Made by a program: the position numbers and the translations under genes | Part shown: piece after piece, positions 13,901 through 23,853 of the stretch | Layout: every line of letters begins with the position of its first letter | How positions within the stretch are numbered: position 1 is the stretch's first letter | NCBI RefSeq assembly: GCF_024362695.1 | Contig: NC_065404.1 | Location: 13,432,604 to 13,496,603 of the forward strand | From: Pectinophora gossypiella | Taxonomy: Eukaryota; Arthropoda; Insecta; Lepidoptera; Gelechiidae | Length of the DNA stretch: 64,000 nt | Direction of reading: 5' to 3' | Notes under the pieces: generated by a model | What the model saw: the letters and a program-made list of their open reading frames with translations, nothing else | What the model was told of the DNA's origin: nothing | Database searches by the model: none

Positions 13901-16900
13901 TGCACCCAGCAGAGGGCCATATACAGGTTAATGACATCGTAACGAAAACTTTGAGGGATGATTCAGGTAATGATTCTGAGTTGATATCAAGTGGAATTCT
14001 CAGTCGCAAAAGTATAGAATTCAAAATAATTTAAAAATACATGAATTTTGCGACGGAAAGTTCCAGTTGATATTAAGTCAGAACTATGGTCTGAATCATC
14101 CCCCTCAGTATTCGTTACGATGTCACTAACACACTGTATAGGTTGTTTATGTTGTTTTACAAGATTAACATTGATAAAAGGTAATTTAATGCCCGTTGAA
14201 CTTTACCTTTCTGAGAGATAACCTGACTGACTCGTGGCGACGCCCCTAAAGTACCTATCTAATTTGATTGTCATGTTGGCCAAATTGAATTCTGATAAAA
14301 ATAGAAAATACAAAGCTTACCTACGCTCACTATATTTCTATTCAACTTTTTTAATCTAACGCATTGCTGTCATTCAGAATTTCGAGAATGCCGCTTTAGC
14401 TCAAGCTTTACGCCGTTCCATTATAAATAAAATTAAAATTGCAAAATCCTTAGCAATTTCACATATGGGCTGCGCAAGCGATGATCTCGCGACGTCCCCT
14501 TATCTCGTCAATTTGACGTCACCGTCTCTTCGGCTCGTATCGTCATTATTTATGTTGTTATTCCACCTGATTAATGTTGTAATTGGTACAGTTATATTTG
14601 TAACAGTATGTATATTATTAATGAGCAGAATTGGGGATCTTCGGCTTGTCAGAAAACTAAGATGGTATCAAGAAACTTTTTGCCAAGCTGTACATTTTGG
14701 ATGTAAATGATTGAAGGTTGTAAACCTGAAAAGTCTGCCTCCTAGAAGCACCATTGTAATAAGTATAGCTGTTTTAATATCTGGGGGGTTAAAATGGCCA
14801 CATCGAAGCAATTCATCTAAGAAAGCAATATTGCTATTTGACATTTGTTTGCATTAGCACTTACTTTTATATGCGCAAATGTCAAATTGCAATATTGCTT
14901 TCTTAGATGAATTGCTTCGATCTGGCCATTTTAACTCCCCTGTAGTGTACGCACTTCGTGTACCATCATGAGCAATATCATGTACCCACTTTATAACCCT
15001 GTCGCACTATTATATTTGACATTTAATGAGACTTACAGTTTAATTTGTCAAAAAAGTTAATGTGACATGGTTTCAAAGTGTAGGTATAGGTACATATTAG
15101 TACTCGTGACTTTTACACTAATCTAATAAAAATTAACCTATTTACGACTATAATTTCACTTAAATTACTTATTCGTACATCTAGTGCTTAAATTAAAAAG
15201 TATAGAATTTGAACGATATTAATTTAGTGTAAAAGTTACAAAAGAATGTCATTGAGAGAAAAAGTCCGCTAACTGGATGTTTCATTGCAGCTTGATTGTA
15301 GCTGAAGTAAGGACGGCAGAAGTATTTTTTTTTGTTTTGTTGAACAGAATAAATACAGATCTAAAAGTTAATACCAATTTATACTTCATCAGACTTAACT
15401 TTGGTAAATATCCCGCTGGCTGGAGGTCGGTTAGAAAACTTTGTATTTCCGTTTTTTTAACGGAACAAATTCTGTTTTCAGCATAATTCAGTAGAACAAA
15501 TCCAGATCTAATTCTCTGCATCACTCTTATGTCTCCCAGAGAGGGGATCCCGCTGAGTGTAGACACATCCATGATTTGGCTCGCCAACACATCATCACTG
15601 TACATACAGACCGTCCTGCATTGACTGACAGTTTGTCTTGCTCTGTTTTCAGATGACGTATGCGCCCTAGATAAGGATAGCAATATCCAATATACTACAC
15701 TATCATCTTATTCTATTTTTGTTCAAAATAATCAGTTCCTAAAACAAGCACAAATGGGTTCTCTTTAAAATGTTCCAATTTAGTACAGAGAAATTCTTCC
15801 ACAAGAATATAATATAAACCCACGGTTTGTTGAGTGAACATGTAGTGGTTTTAAAAGAAAAAGCGTTAATACAGCAATAGCTTTATAGCATTTTTATTTA
15901 ACTAAGATGACTTTTACAATAGCCTTTTCTAGTCTACACACCTCTTTGCTATCGGGGGCATACATTCATCTTGCTTGTCGTCTATGGGGAAGGAGGGCCC
16001 TTCTGGTGGTCCCCAGTCATCAAATACCGCTGAATATAGTATTAAACTCATTATCACATAATGAAATGACATTATCAAATCCATAATATTAATGGTACCA
16101 AGTTTACATTTCCCTTCATTGTGATATCAAGTATTTTTATTTTCTTCCTTTATTTTTCTTAGCGCTTTATCATGTTTCAACTGCTTCTTCAGTTGTGGTG
16201 TTAGTTATAGGTATTATTAATGTGAATGGTAAATGTTTTATCCTTCAAAAGTTGTTTTGCTTATTGATTGACATATCGTTCACTGTGACAGCAATCAAAA
16301 CAAGATCTAAAGCAAGAAGATGTTATGCGAATAACATTAATTTTCTGATAATGTTCCTGTTATTACAAGAGGAGTATGTAGCACTAACTTGATTGCCAAT
16401 TATCTCGTGTAAGAAAACTCCAAGCAGCATTTTCATGATGTCCGCACTGCGCACGCGCCCCTGTGATTGACTGGATGTGAATGGCGGAACGACTTCCAAG
16501 TATTTTGACGACGCAAAAACATCCCGATCGACGCGTTATGGGAGCCATACAACCTTCAAGTGTGAATCAATTTGATTCCATCGGTTTTATTGATCGATCG
16601 ACAATTTCGCTGAATTATTCAGTGGACACGAATACCGACATTCCGGCAGAGCTCGTGGCAGCGTCCACAAAAACCCTCCGTCGTCAGGATCCCGAATATA
16701 ATCGCCGGCGGACCTCGTGGGAGTGGCTCGACGCAGGACATATTTCGAAACCGGAGACGCTTAAAAAACTCAACGTTTGGTGATGAGAATGTCATGTCCC
16801 TCGTTCCCAACGACATATTTGCGAGTCGGGGCTGCGTTTTGTGATAATTACAGCGCATAACGCGGGCGGAGCGCGAGGAATGCTCGGCTCTGAGCTCACC

Positions 16901-19900
16901 GCCACGGATTTATAATGATGGGCGAGTGTCGCGGCTGTTCTATCGACAGACAGCGCTGCACCGCGACAGAAAAACCGCGGCCTCCCCGGCATCCGCACGG
17001 GGCGGACCTGTTCCCATGCACCGCTTCCCCCCACCCCTCCGCGGTGCCACTTTTTTACCCCCCGACCGCTAAAAGACTAGCAAAATATCTCGAAATTGAC
17101 ATTCCTCTCATAATTCCTCCCGAGGACGCATCCTTGGCGACATCCAGCGAAATTTAATCACTGCCCGATAAAAATGCCTATGACAATCGAGCGAGGACAA
17201 GCGGTGACGTGGTGTAATTACGGGTTGAATTCTGCGTCGGATGGGTGTGCACTCTCGCTTTTTTGTCGCACGTCAATTATATAAATTGTTCGTGCAATAA
17301 ATTTTGCTGTATCTGGTGGGACGGGCGGTGGCGGCGGGAATGCGGCGACGATACGGCGCGGGCGTCGACGCAACGACCGCGGCCGCGGGCCCAATTAGCA
17401 TGGGATCGATAGGCGCACACGATGCCGATCTGCTGTCAACTCCACCGCATTGCGCAAGCCTCGGTTATCTAATCTGAACTTAACGAATGCCACGCTACTA
17501 TAACTGCACTGACTTTTACAACTACGAGACCCTTTCAAAATACTCTTCATTACACGTTTACGATGTTTACCGGCAATTTTAGAATAAAAATACCTACTAA
17601 TAGGTATGTTCGTAAAGTTAGTAAGATACCACGGCTTAGCTTAAGCAACGTTAGCTACGCCATATCAAACATTCGACTTGTAGAATTTTATCTTGACATT
17701 CTTGCGTACATATGTAAGAATTCCACGGTTTATATTGCCAAGCATATGAAGCCTGTCGGGGCACAATAGGGGCTAGCTATAAACCGCGGTATTGTCCGCA
17801 TTGTGCTGTTGTCAGGAGCGGGCTAATAGCCGCATGGAGCCAGGGCCGTCCTTAAATCTACTTGAGGCCCTGCTATGCGATTCCATCGAGGACGTGTCGA
17901 TTCCATACCTATATACCGCATAGTAGGCCTCATACCTGGTATCTTAGAAAATCACACTGCAGGACACGTTATTTTGACAAAGAACTGTGCCACCCATATC
18001 GAAAGGGATCCAATATGCCAGAGAAATGTGTTTCGTGAGTACATGACCGGTAGTGCTGGTTTTCTCTTCGTGGTTGGTCAGATTGGCAATCGTTTTTGTA
18101 AAACGCTGGACTTATCAATTTAGGTTAATTAACCTGACCCTGTGACAACTGGATAACGCTAGATGATGGTTGGGATCTGGCAGGTAGCTCCTGTCTCTCT
18201 CAATGTACCTCTAGATGGAGGATTTACCCCTGACTACTCCAATTTGGGACAGAATTGCGAATTTATGTTATAATAGGGGATCCCCATCGATGACTGGGCC
18301 CTGGGAATTTAGCCAATGTGTATAATGGAAAAGAGGGGTCTGCATGGAGCCGATGAGCGCGCGCAGTCATTACGCCCTCCAACCGCGACGGAGCAACAAT
18401 TGAAATTAGATGACCTGCGTTTTGACGCATTGTTTGTTTTGACACGCAATCCTATTTGTTAGTTCTTCCTTATTGATACAGTAACAAAGATGTTCGTTGC
18501 TTTGTCTCTATTATCGTTTTCTTAAAATTTTCAATTGAAGGTGGTTACTTACAAAAATCGAATTAATTGTTGATAAAATTGTTCTAACAGCCTCCGTGGT
18601 CTAGTGATTAGAGTGTTAGGCTCACGATCTGGAGGTCCGGGTTCGATTCCCGATGGGGACATCGTCGAAATCACTTTGTGAGACTATCCTTTGTTTGGTA
18701 AGGACTTTTCAGGCTTGAATCACCTGATTGTCCGAAAAAGTAAGATGATTCCGTGATTCGGAGGGCACGTTAAGCCGTTGGTCCCAGCTATTAGCCGTAG
18801 AAACACCTCTACCAACCCGCAGTGGAGCAGCGTGGTGGATTATGCTCCATACCCCCTCCGGTTGATTGAGGGGAGGCCTGTGCCCAGCAGTGGGACGTAT
18901 ATAGGCTGTTTATGTATGTGTGTGCATGTAAAATTGTTCTAACAAAATCCAGTGGGTAAACGTAACAAATGCTCAAGCTGCTTTTTACAATTTTAAAATC
19001 GTTGCACCAAACAAAGCTTAGTTGATGTCCGGCGCATATTCAGAGAGTTCTGCGGCAATTTTCACATTATACATGCCTTCTGAATATTCATACAAGATCG
19101 GCTCAACTGCCATTAATTGTTATTGCTGGTGCCTGTTAACGCCAGACACACAGACCACAGCATCGATGAACATATATTTTTTTATTGACTAAGTATTATA
19201 ATCCCTGGGACTGGGCCGGACATGTTTGTCGCATGCATCCTGAGCGGTGGGCACGGATGGTCACGCATTGGGTGCCTCATGACGGGCACAAGCGTCGTGG
19301 CAGACCTCGAAAGAGATGACGTGACGACTTGGACGCTTACTGGAGGGACTGGCCGGAATACGCACAGGACCGCGAAAAATGGAAAGAGGAGGGGGAGGCC
19401 TTTGCCCAGTAGTGGGATCTTGTAGGCTAGATTAGATTAGATTATAATCTCTATCGAACCTTACCTCCCAACAGAGAATAATAGGATTTAAAGAAGAAGA
19501 AGTACTATAACATGTATTTTCGTGTTAGTTCTAATGTCGATTGTCCTCATCAACCTTGGCGCCAGATTTGATCGACGACAATCTCACCTGTTGGTAAATG
19601 ATGATATTATGCGTAACGCTTACCTTGCAAATGTCTATTTACTCTAGCCATTGACTTTAACTTAAACATTGATCGAAGGAAATTCTTATTAGTGCCTGTT
19701 TTAGCTCATGCTACTATCTGATGACCTTCCTGGAACTTATCCAGCATCTTACACTATCAGATACGAAACTGTATTGGTTATCATTCAGTTTATAAAGCAA
19801 GTGTTAAAACAGACCCCTATTAATATTGTTCTGGTATCTTCCTCAATATGAACAGGAAATCTACCATCATCTCTCCGCCTAACGTTTCTCCGTCCATTCA

Positions 19901-22900
19901 TTTATCTTTAGAACTACTTGTAGTGTAAAAACTTGGCCAGTGTTGCTCTAGTATTTAAAATGACTTTGACATCATACTTGGATTGCACCATTTTTCTTCT
20001 TATCGAAAAAAAAGAGTTACTTAACTACTAAGATACCATCCCGCATCCAAGTTGTTTGTAAATGTTTGTTTCTTTTTGGTGGTTGCAAATTGTACTGTAT
20101 TCATGTGTTATGTCTGATTGTTGAAATTTTAGTTTTGTGCAATAAAGTAGATTTGATTTGATTTGATTTTGATACCTCACTGAACAATCTGAAAATCGAA
20201 TCCGAAATTGAATTAAGGAGCTACGATCGCTAGGCAAATTTCAAAAATCTCTAGAAAGAAGACTGTCAATACCGTATTTAGCAACTAAATGTTTTATGTA
20301 TGGGACTTTCGATTTGTAAGGCTCATCCAACTTTATTACAGCTCTCGTGTGAATATTGATTTTTAGGTCAGCAACTTGGTTCTGTATCATACAAACGTGC
20401 TATAAATAGTTATGATTGTTTTTTATTTTTTATGATGTTTCTAAAGACGCACTATGGGGAATTATCGTGACGAATTTCTTTAAAGTTTTTAAAAATAGAC
20501 ACTGTATTGTTGGCATTTTATAATATAATTTTTGTGGCAATAAAAATAACGTTTAATTAACTATTTACTGTGATTTTATGCCCTTGGACGAATTTTTCAA
20601 GCAACAGATCTACTCAATGTTTTGCGAGTTGCACCTCTCACATCTTCATAATTCGAATTTACTTTACCACCCGGTTACGTAAACCACCATCTACTTTTTT
20701 AACTATTAGTTTTTTCTGTATCAATACTTTCTATTTTTCAAGAAAAAAGAAAATCCAGAATCCACTTTACTCGCTCTAGTGAGAAATTAAGTGAACATGC
20801 TTATTGTGTGTCTAAATTTTCACCACCACCAGCAAAAATGTTCAAAAGCAAATATAAGATAATTGGTACCTATTTGTACTAGTACTCTAGTACAACGTAG
20901 TATTGTTATGTAAATACTAATATTTCGTATGTTTTTGCCAATAGATACGAGGGAGACAGGCTTCGTGAACGCGATCACAGCTGCTGGTGTTACCTACGCT
21001 ATTACCCGCGCCTGCACAGCCGGATCACTATTAGAATGCTCCTGTGAAAAGGTTAGTAATAACAACAACAGCAACAAATATTTTAAAGACAAAATCGCTT
21101 AGGTAGGTACCTACTTATTCTTTGAACATAAAAAAAAACAAAGAAACACAATCACAGCAACACACTATAATGATACTAGTAAACCTAAAACTGAATAGCC
21201 TGTATACGTCCCACTGCAGCGTTGGGCGCAGGTATCCTCACAATGAATCGAAAGTAGTATCTAGCACCAGCACCACGCAGCTCCAATGCGTGTTGATGGA
21301 GGTGTTTGAGGGAGATAGCTATTCCCTAGACTTAACCTATTCACTAGAGTTATCCAGAGAGTTATCCGACTGCCCAACCTGCGACTAAGTTTCACATTTC
21401 TTGCTTCGAAGGATATCGCAGTAACATTTCTTTATCCCTAGGGCGTGCCTAAGACTCATCGGGGTAGACAACCTATATCGCTTCCACCGTCACCAGTTCC
21501 AACTGACAGATGGCAGTGGGGAGGATGCAGTGACAATGTTCGATTTGGACTTAGAAAGTCGAGAGAATTCATGGACAGCCGCTACAGGAAACGGAGCGAC
21601 ATCAAAACTTTGATCAAACTGCACAATCATAACGCTGGGAGGTTGGTTAGTAACATTTTATATTGAAGATCAAAACTTTAAAGATAGAATGATACATTTA
21701 TCATGCCGGAATGCCATAGTAACAATACTATTGTAACTAATATTATAAATGCAAAAGTCATTGGTGTACTTGCAGCGATAACAGCATCAAGTATCACAAC
21801 ATACACATTGTCATTGTCATTGATATAGAAGATGATATAGGAGTTAAAAATACCACGGATGCACTTAGTGATAACTAAAATCTACGCATCTGTAGTCACA
21901 AGTTACAGCTAACGTAATATAATATTCAAATTTATTATAACTTATACACCTACTGCCTATTACATGGGACTTAAACATGGATTAAAAGTCAATTACTCTA
22001 TGTCGCAATAACCTATCAAGCCCGCCGCAAACTACTAAAATTCAGGATGAATGAATAGCACTCACATTGGACAAAAATAAAGATGACGGTGATGGTAAAT
22101 AAATTATTTTTGTCAATAGGCAGTCAAGAATAACATGAAAGTGGAGTGCAAGTGTCACGGGTTGTCTGGCTCGTGTACTCTTCGCACTTGCTGGTGGAGA
22201 ATGCCGACCTTCAGAGAAGTGGGTGACCGGCTCCGAGACCGATTCGAAGGCGCTGCCAAGGTAGGCTCAACTGCAGTTCTTATATTTAATTTAATCTTAA
22301 CTTAAGCAGGCTTTTCCGTTAATATTGTGAACCAATTAATATAAACCCATGCTACGCGAACTCGTAAATTAGTAATAATGATACTTTTATTGAATTATTC
22401 TACGGCCTCTACGGTCCAGTGGTTGGGCGGTGAACTCACGATCCGGAGGTCCCGGGTTCGAATCCTGGTGGCGACATAATCACAAAAAATCACTTTATGA
22501 GCCCTGGTTTGGTTGCATGCTGATCACCTTAAGGCCCGTTAAGCCGTTGGTTTCGGTTACTACTTACTGATGTTAATACGCGTATTTACGCGTAGTCGTT
22601 ACATGAGTTATGTCAGGGGCCTTCGGCGGTTCAATAATAACCCTGACACCAGTGTTTCTGAGATTGGTATCCATCTCACAATCTACAAGATAGTCCTAGT
22701 GTTGAATTATTTTTAATTTGGTCCGCGCACCCTCCAGGATGAGTTCTTGAGGTTAACAGACCCCAGTGGTGGCTAAAAGATTGATAGATAATTCTCACAA
22801 ACATAGACTCACGCTTTTGATCTTTGATCGAGTGAGCAAAGTCTAAGGTCGAAAGACAATTTGCAGCAGTTGCAGCCACTTTTAACACTATATCACACAG

Positions 22901-23303
22901 ACTTATAGCAACAAACATTATATTGTGCATACAAACAAATCCCGATAAATATATTATAACTAATTATGGAACTTGCTCTCAGGTCATTGCAAGTAACGAT
23001 GGAGACAGCTTCATGCCAGAAAGTCCGAACATTAAGCGGCCTGGCAAGAAAGACATCATCTACTCCGAAGAGTCTCCAGACTTCTGCCATCCCAACATGA
23101 AGACTGGATCCCTGGGCACTGAAGGACGACAATGCAATATCAGTTCTGCTGGTACCGACAGCTGTGATCAGCTGTGCTGTAGGAGAGGTTACATCCAAAC
23201 CAGTGTCAAAGAGACTGAGAACTGCAACTGCCAGTTCAAATGGTGTTGCGAAGTCATTTGCGAAACTTGCTACGTGAAACGAGACATACAAACATGCCTT
23301 TAA
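4946..23303 (+). CDS. Wnt6: Wnt6, secreted Wnt ligand (5' partial, 5 coding exons)
   Basis: Secreted, palmitoleoylated Wnt ligand of Frizzled receptors. Exons: 4946-5166, 20945-21051, 21442-21645, 22120-22260 and 22983-23303 (TAA). All junctions are GT-AG and phases match (2 nt incoming, then 1, 0, 0, 0), giving about 330 residues. Motifs in order: ILDPRMVC, the Wnt signature FRNRRWNCTT, TRETGFVNAITAAGV, WQWGGCSDNVRFG, LHNHNAGRL, CKCHGLSGSC (the Ser is the acylation site), and the Cys-rich end FKWCCEVICETC..CL. Assignment to Wnt6 rather than Wnt1 or Wnt10 rests on 'VIASNDG', 'SPDFCHPN' and 'TGSLGTEGRQCN', which match vertebrate WNT6 spacing. The exon 2 start needs one more upstream exon carrying the signal peptide; I could not find it in 1-4945. 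The codon split there is probably Trp, as in Wnt1. Two donors are GTTAGT. There is no frame damage. Confidence 0.96.
7308..7611 (-). repeat. tRNA-derived SINE, complete or nearly so
   Basis: On the minus strand it starts with a tRNA-like head (A-box-like 'tggtccagtggttgagcgt' type and B box 'ggattcgaatcccgg' type). Then come 'ccgttggtcccggttac' and 'cctggcaccagggttgatga', and it ends near 'cccacacgatagaagaag'. Same family as at 18593, 22403 and 63475. Confidence 0.75.
12085..12375. repeat. Two abutting repeat fragments including a SINE tail
   Basis: 12085-12180 carries 'caatctcacctgatgttaag' and 'acgcttacctagcaaatg', found again at 19565-19630. 12264-12375 carries 'tatacgtcccactgctggg' and 'gggaccaacggc', the SINE tail seen at 18800-18914. 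Confidence 0.55.
12640..12985. repeat. Dispersed repeat fragments
   Basis: 'atttccctcaatcagcactt', 'ccgaggttcgcgtccagctt' and 'ctccccatttgtccggccca' type blocks recur near 40160-40200 and, inverted, at 63310-63410. This marks a dispersed element rather than a gene. Confidence 0.45.
13160..13385. repeat. Dispersed lepidopteran repeat
   Basis: 'aaactcacgcctatttctca', 'ggggtaagcagagac' and 'cttctcttgcttcctcg' are typical of a repeat common in moth and butterfly genomes (from memory of such sequences). No second full copy lies in this window. Confidence 0.4.
13929..14129. mobile_element. Palindromic MITE, family 1 copy 1
   Basis: Arms 'atgacatcgtaacg' and 'cgttacgatgtcact' face each other. Internal arms 'ttgatatcaagtggaattct' and 'gttccagttgatattaag' are also complementary. 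Further copies lie at 30887-31074 and 31126-31335, with a half copy at 38301-38365. Confidence 0.75.
14783..14940. mobile_element. Palindromic MITE, family 2 copy 1
   Basis: A near-perfect inverted repeat: 'ggggggttaaaatggccaca...' at the left and its complement ending '...ggccattttaactcccc' at the right, with an internal 'aatattgcttt' pair. Other copies lie at 45617-45753 and, diverged, at 26975-27110. Confidence 0.8.
14961..15110 (+). repeat. Short interspersed repeat, family 3 copy 2
   Basis: 'ccctgtcgcactattatatt' and 'aaaaagttaatgtgacatgg' match the copy at 4061-4195. It is inserted directly next to a family 2 MITE. Confidence 0.65.
17945..18165 (+). repeat. Second-family SINE fragment
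   Basis: 'atatgccagagaaatgtgtt', 'ggttggtcagattggcaatc', 'aaacgctggacttatcaat' and 'gaccctgtgacaact' align with the 3' part of the tRNA-headed SINE at 40475-40810. Confidence 0.55.
18593..18914 (+). repeat. tRNA-derived SINE, full length
   Basis: Head 'gcctccgtggtctagtgatt' and 'ggtccgggttcgattcccg' resemble tRNA A and B boxes. The body has 'gccgttggtcccagctatta'. The tail 'aacccgcagtggagcagcgt' leads to 'cccagcagtgggacgtatat'. The tail type is diagnostic of Lepidoptera. Confidence 0.8.
19206..19425 (+). pseudogene. LINE (RTE/jockey-like) 3' coding fragment, broken
   Basis: Reading from the TGG at 19206 gives WDWAGHVCRMHPERWARMV, HKRRGRPRKR, a TGA where Trp is expected, then RDDLDAYWRDWPEYAQD and EKWKEEGEAFAQ before a stop. 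The W.GHV.RM / GRP..RW.DD / A.DR..W...GEAF pattern is the usual C-terminus of lepidopteran non-LTR reverse transcriptases. It is dead by the internal stop. Confidence 0.7.
21052..21441 (+). other. Wnt6 intron with SINE-tail trace
   Basis: Short intron. 21198-21235 has 'tatacgtcccactgca' like the SINE tail. No other feature seen. Confidence 0.5.
21646..22119 (+). other. Wnt6 intron, nothing recognised
   Basis: AT-rich 474-base intron between the exons ending NHNAGRL and starting AVKNNMK. It starts GTTAGT and ends AATAG. No repeat or coding sequence recognised. Confidence 0.6.
22403..22680 (+). repeat. tRNA-derived SINE in Wnt6 last intron
   Basis: 'ggcctctacggtccagtggt', 'ggaggtcccgggttcgaat', 'gttaagccgttggtttcgg' and 'cctgacaccagtg' match the family at 18593 and 63475. 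Confidence 0.75.
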
Positions 23304-23319
23304 TGTGATAGTTAAATGT

Positions 23320-23325
23320 AATAAA
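23320..23325 (+). promoter_or_regulatory. Candidate poly(A) signal of Wnt6
   Basis: AATAAA lies 17 bases after the Wnt6 stop. If used, the 3' UTR would be very short. Gene A ends on the other strand only about 550 bases away, so the two transcripts converge closely. Confidence 0.5.
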
Positions 23326-23793
23326 TGTTTATATTGAAGAAATGTTTTATTTCGAGAAAACATATCAGGTATTTGTTCTATTCTGCAATCTCCTTCTAGG
23401 TTATTTTGCACACGCATAACACATATCTATGTATGCCTTACTGCTGATAATGTTGCAAGTGACTAATAGTACCTTATTAAATTTATTCTATAGGTAATCA
23501 ACAACACATAATAAAATGAAGTCCGTCATATAAATGTTCAGCCAACCTACAATGGAGTAAATTCAATTAGGATCCATTTGAATGGACTTGCAGGTGAGTT
23601 TTATTCTTAATAATAAAATCTGCACTACTCTAAGCATATCATAAGATCAAAACTGTACCGTGGTCCAGACAAAACCGATCGAGTCGTTACTTTAGAATTT
23701 AAAACCAAACTTACACAGGCACTTTGTAAAATTATTTCTTGCTTTAACAAATATTAAAACAAGAGAAACTACAAACTCTAAATTCATCAAACG

Positions 23794-23799
23794 TTTATT
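23794..23799 (-). promoter_or_regulatory. Candidate poly(A) signal of gene A
   Basis: Minus-strand AATAAA about 55 bases past the gene A stop, a normal distance for a short insect 3' UTR. Confidence 0.5.
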
Positions 23800-23853
23800 T
23801 CTCATGTTATTTTATCTTTTACTTAAGTTCACGTGAGATGCTGTTCTGTGAAG

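Larger units (their letters stand above)
5167..20944 (+). other. Wnt6 large intron (15.8 kb)
   Basis: Begins GTGAGT and ends 'caatag'. It contains SINE and MITE copies (listed) but also long stretches without recognisable repeats, notably about 7.7-12.0 kb and 16.4-17.5 kb. These are GC-elevated with frequent homeodomain-like TAAT cores and are candidate enhancers. No exon, tRNA or microRNA could be supported. Open frames such as 6463-6816 have no recognisable domain. Confidence 0.75.

Noticed and set aside
15282..15683. A 133-codon minus-strand ORF in the Wnt6 intron
   Set aside because: The middle (SQIMDVSTLSGIPSLGDIRV) looks mildly coding-like, but no family is recognised and the end is low complexity. 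Probably a transposon relic.
18593..18665. tRNA gene candidate (A and B boxes)
   Set aside because: It is the head of a SINE with the same body and tail as several other copies in the window. It does not fold into a full cloverleaf by eye.
22893..23417. A 174-codon open frame antisense to the last Wnt6 exon
   Set aside because: It lies opposite a clear, conserved Wnt exon and shows no domain. Long antisense frames are a common shadow of Cys/Ser-rich coding sequence.
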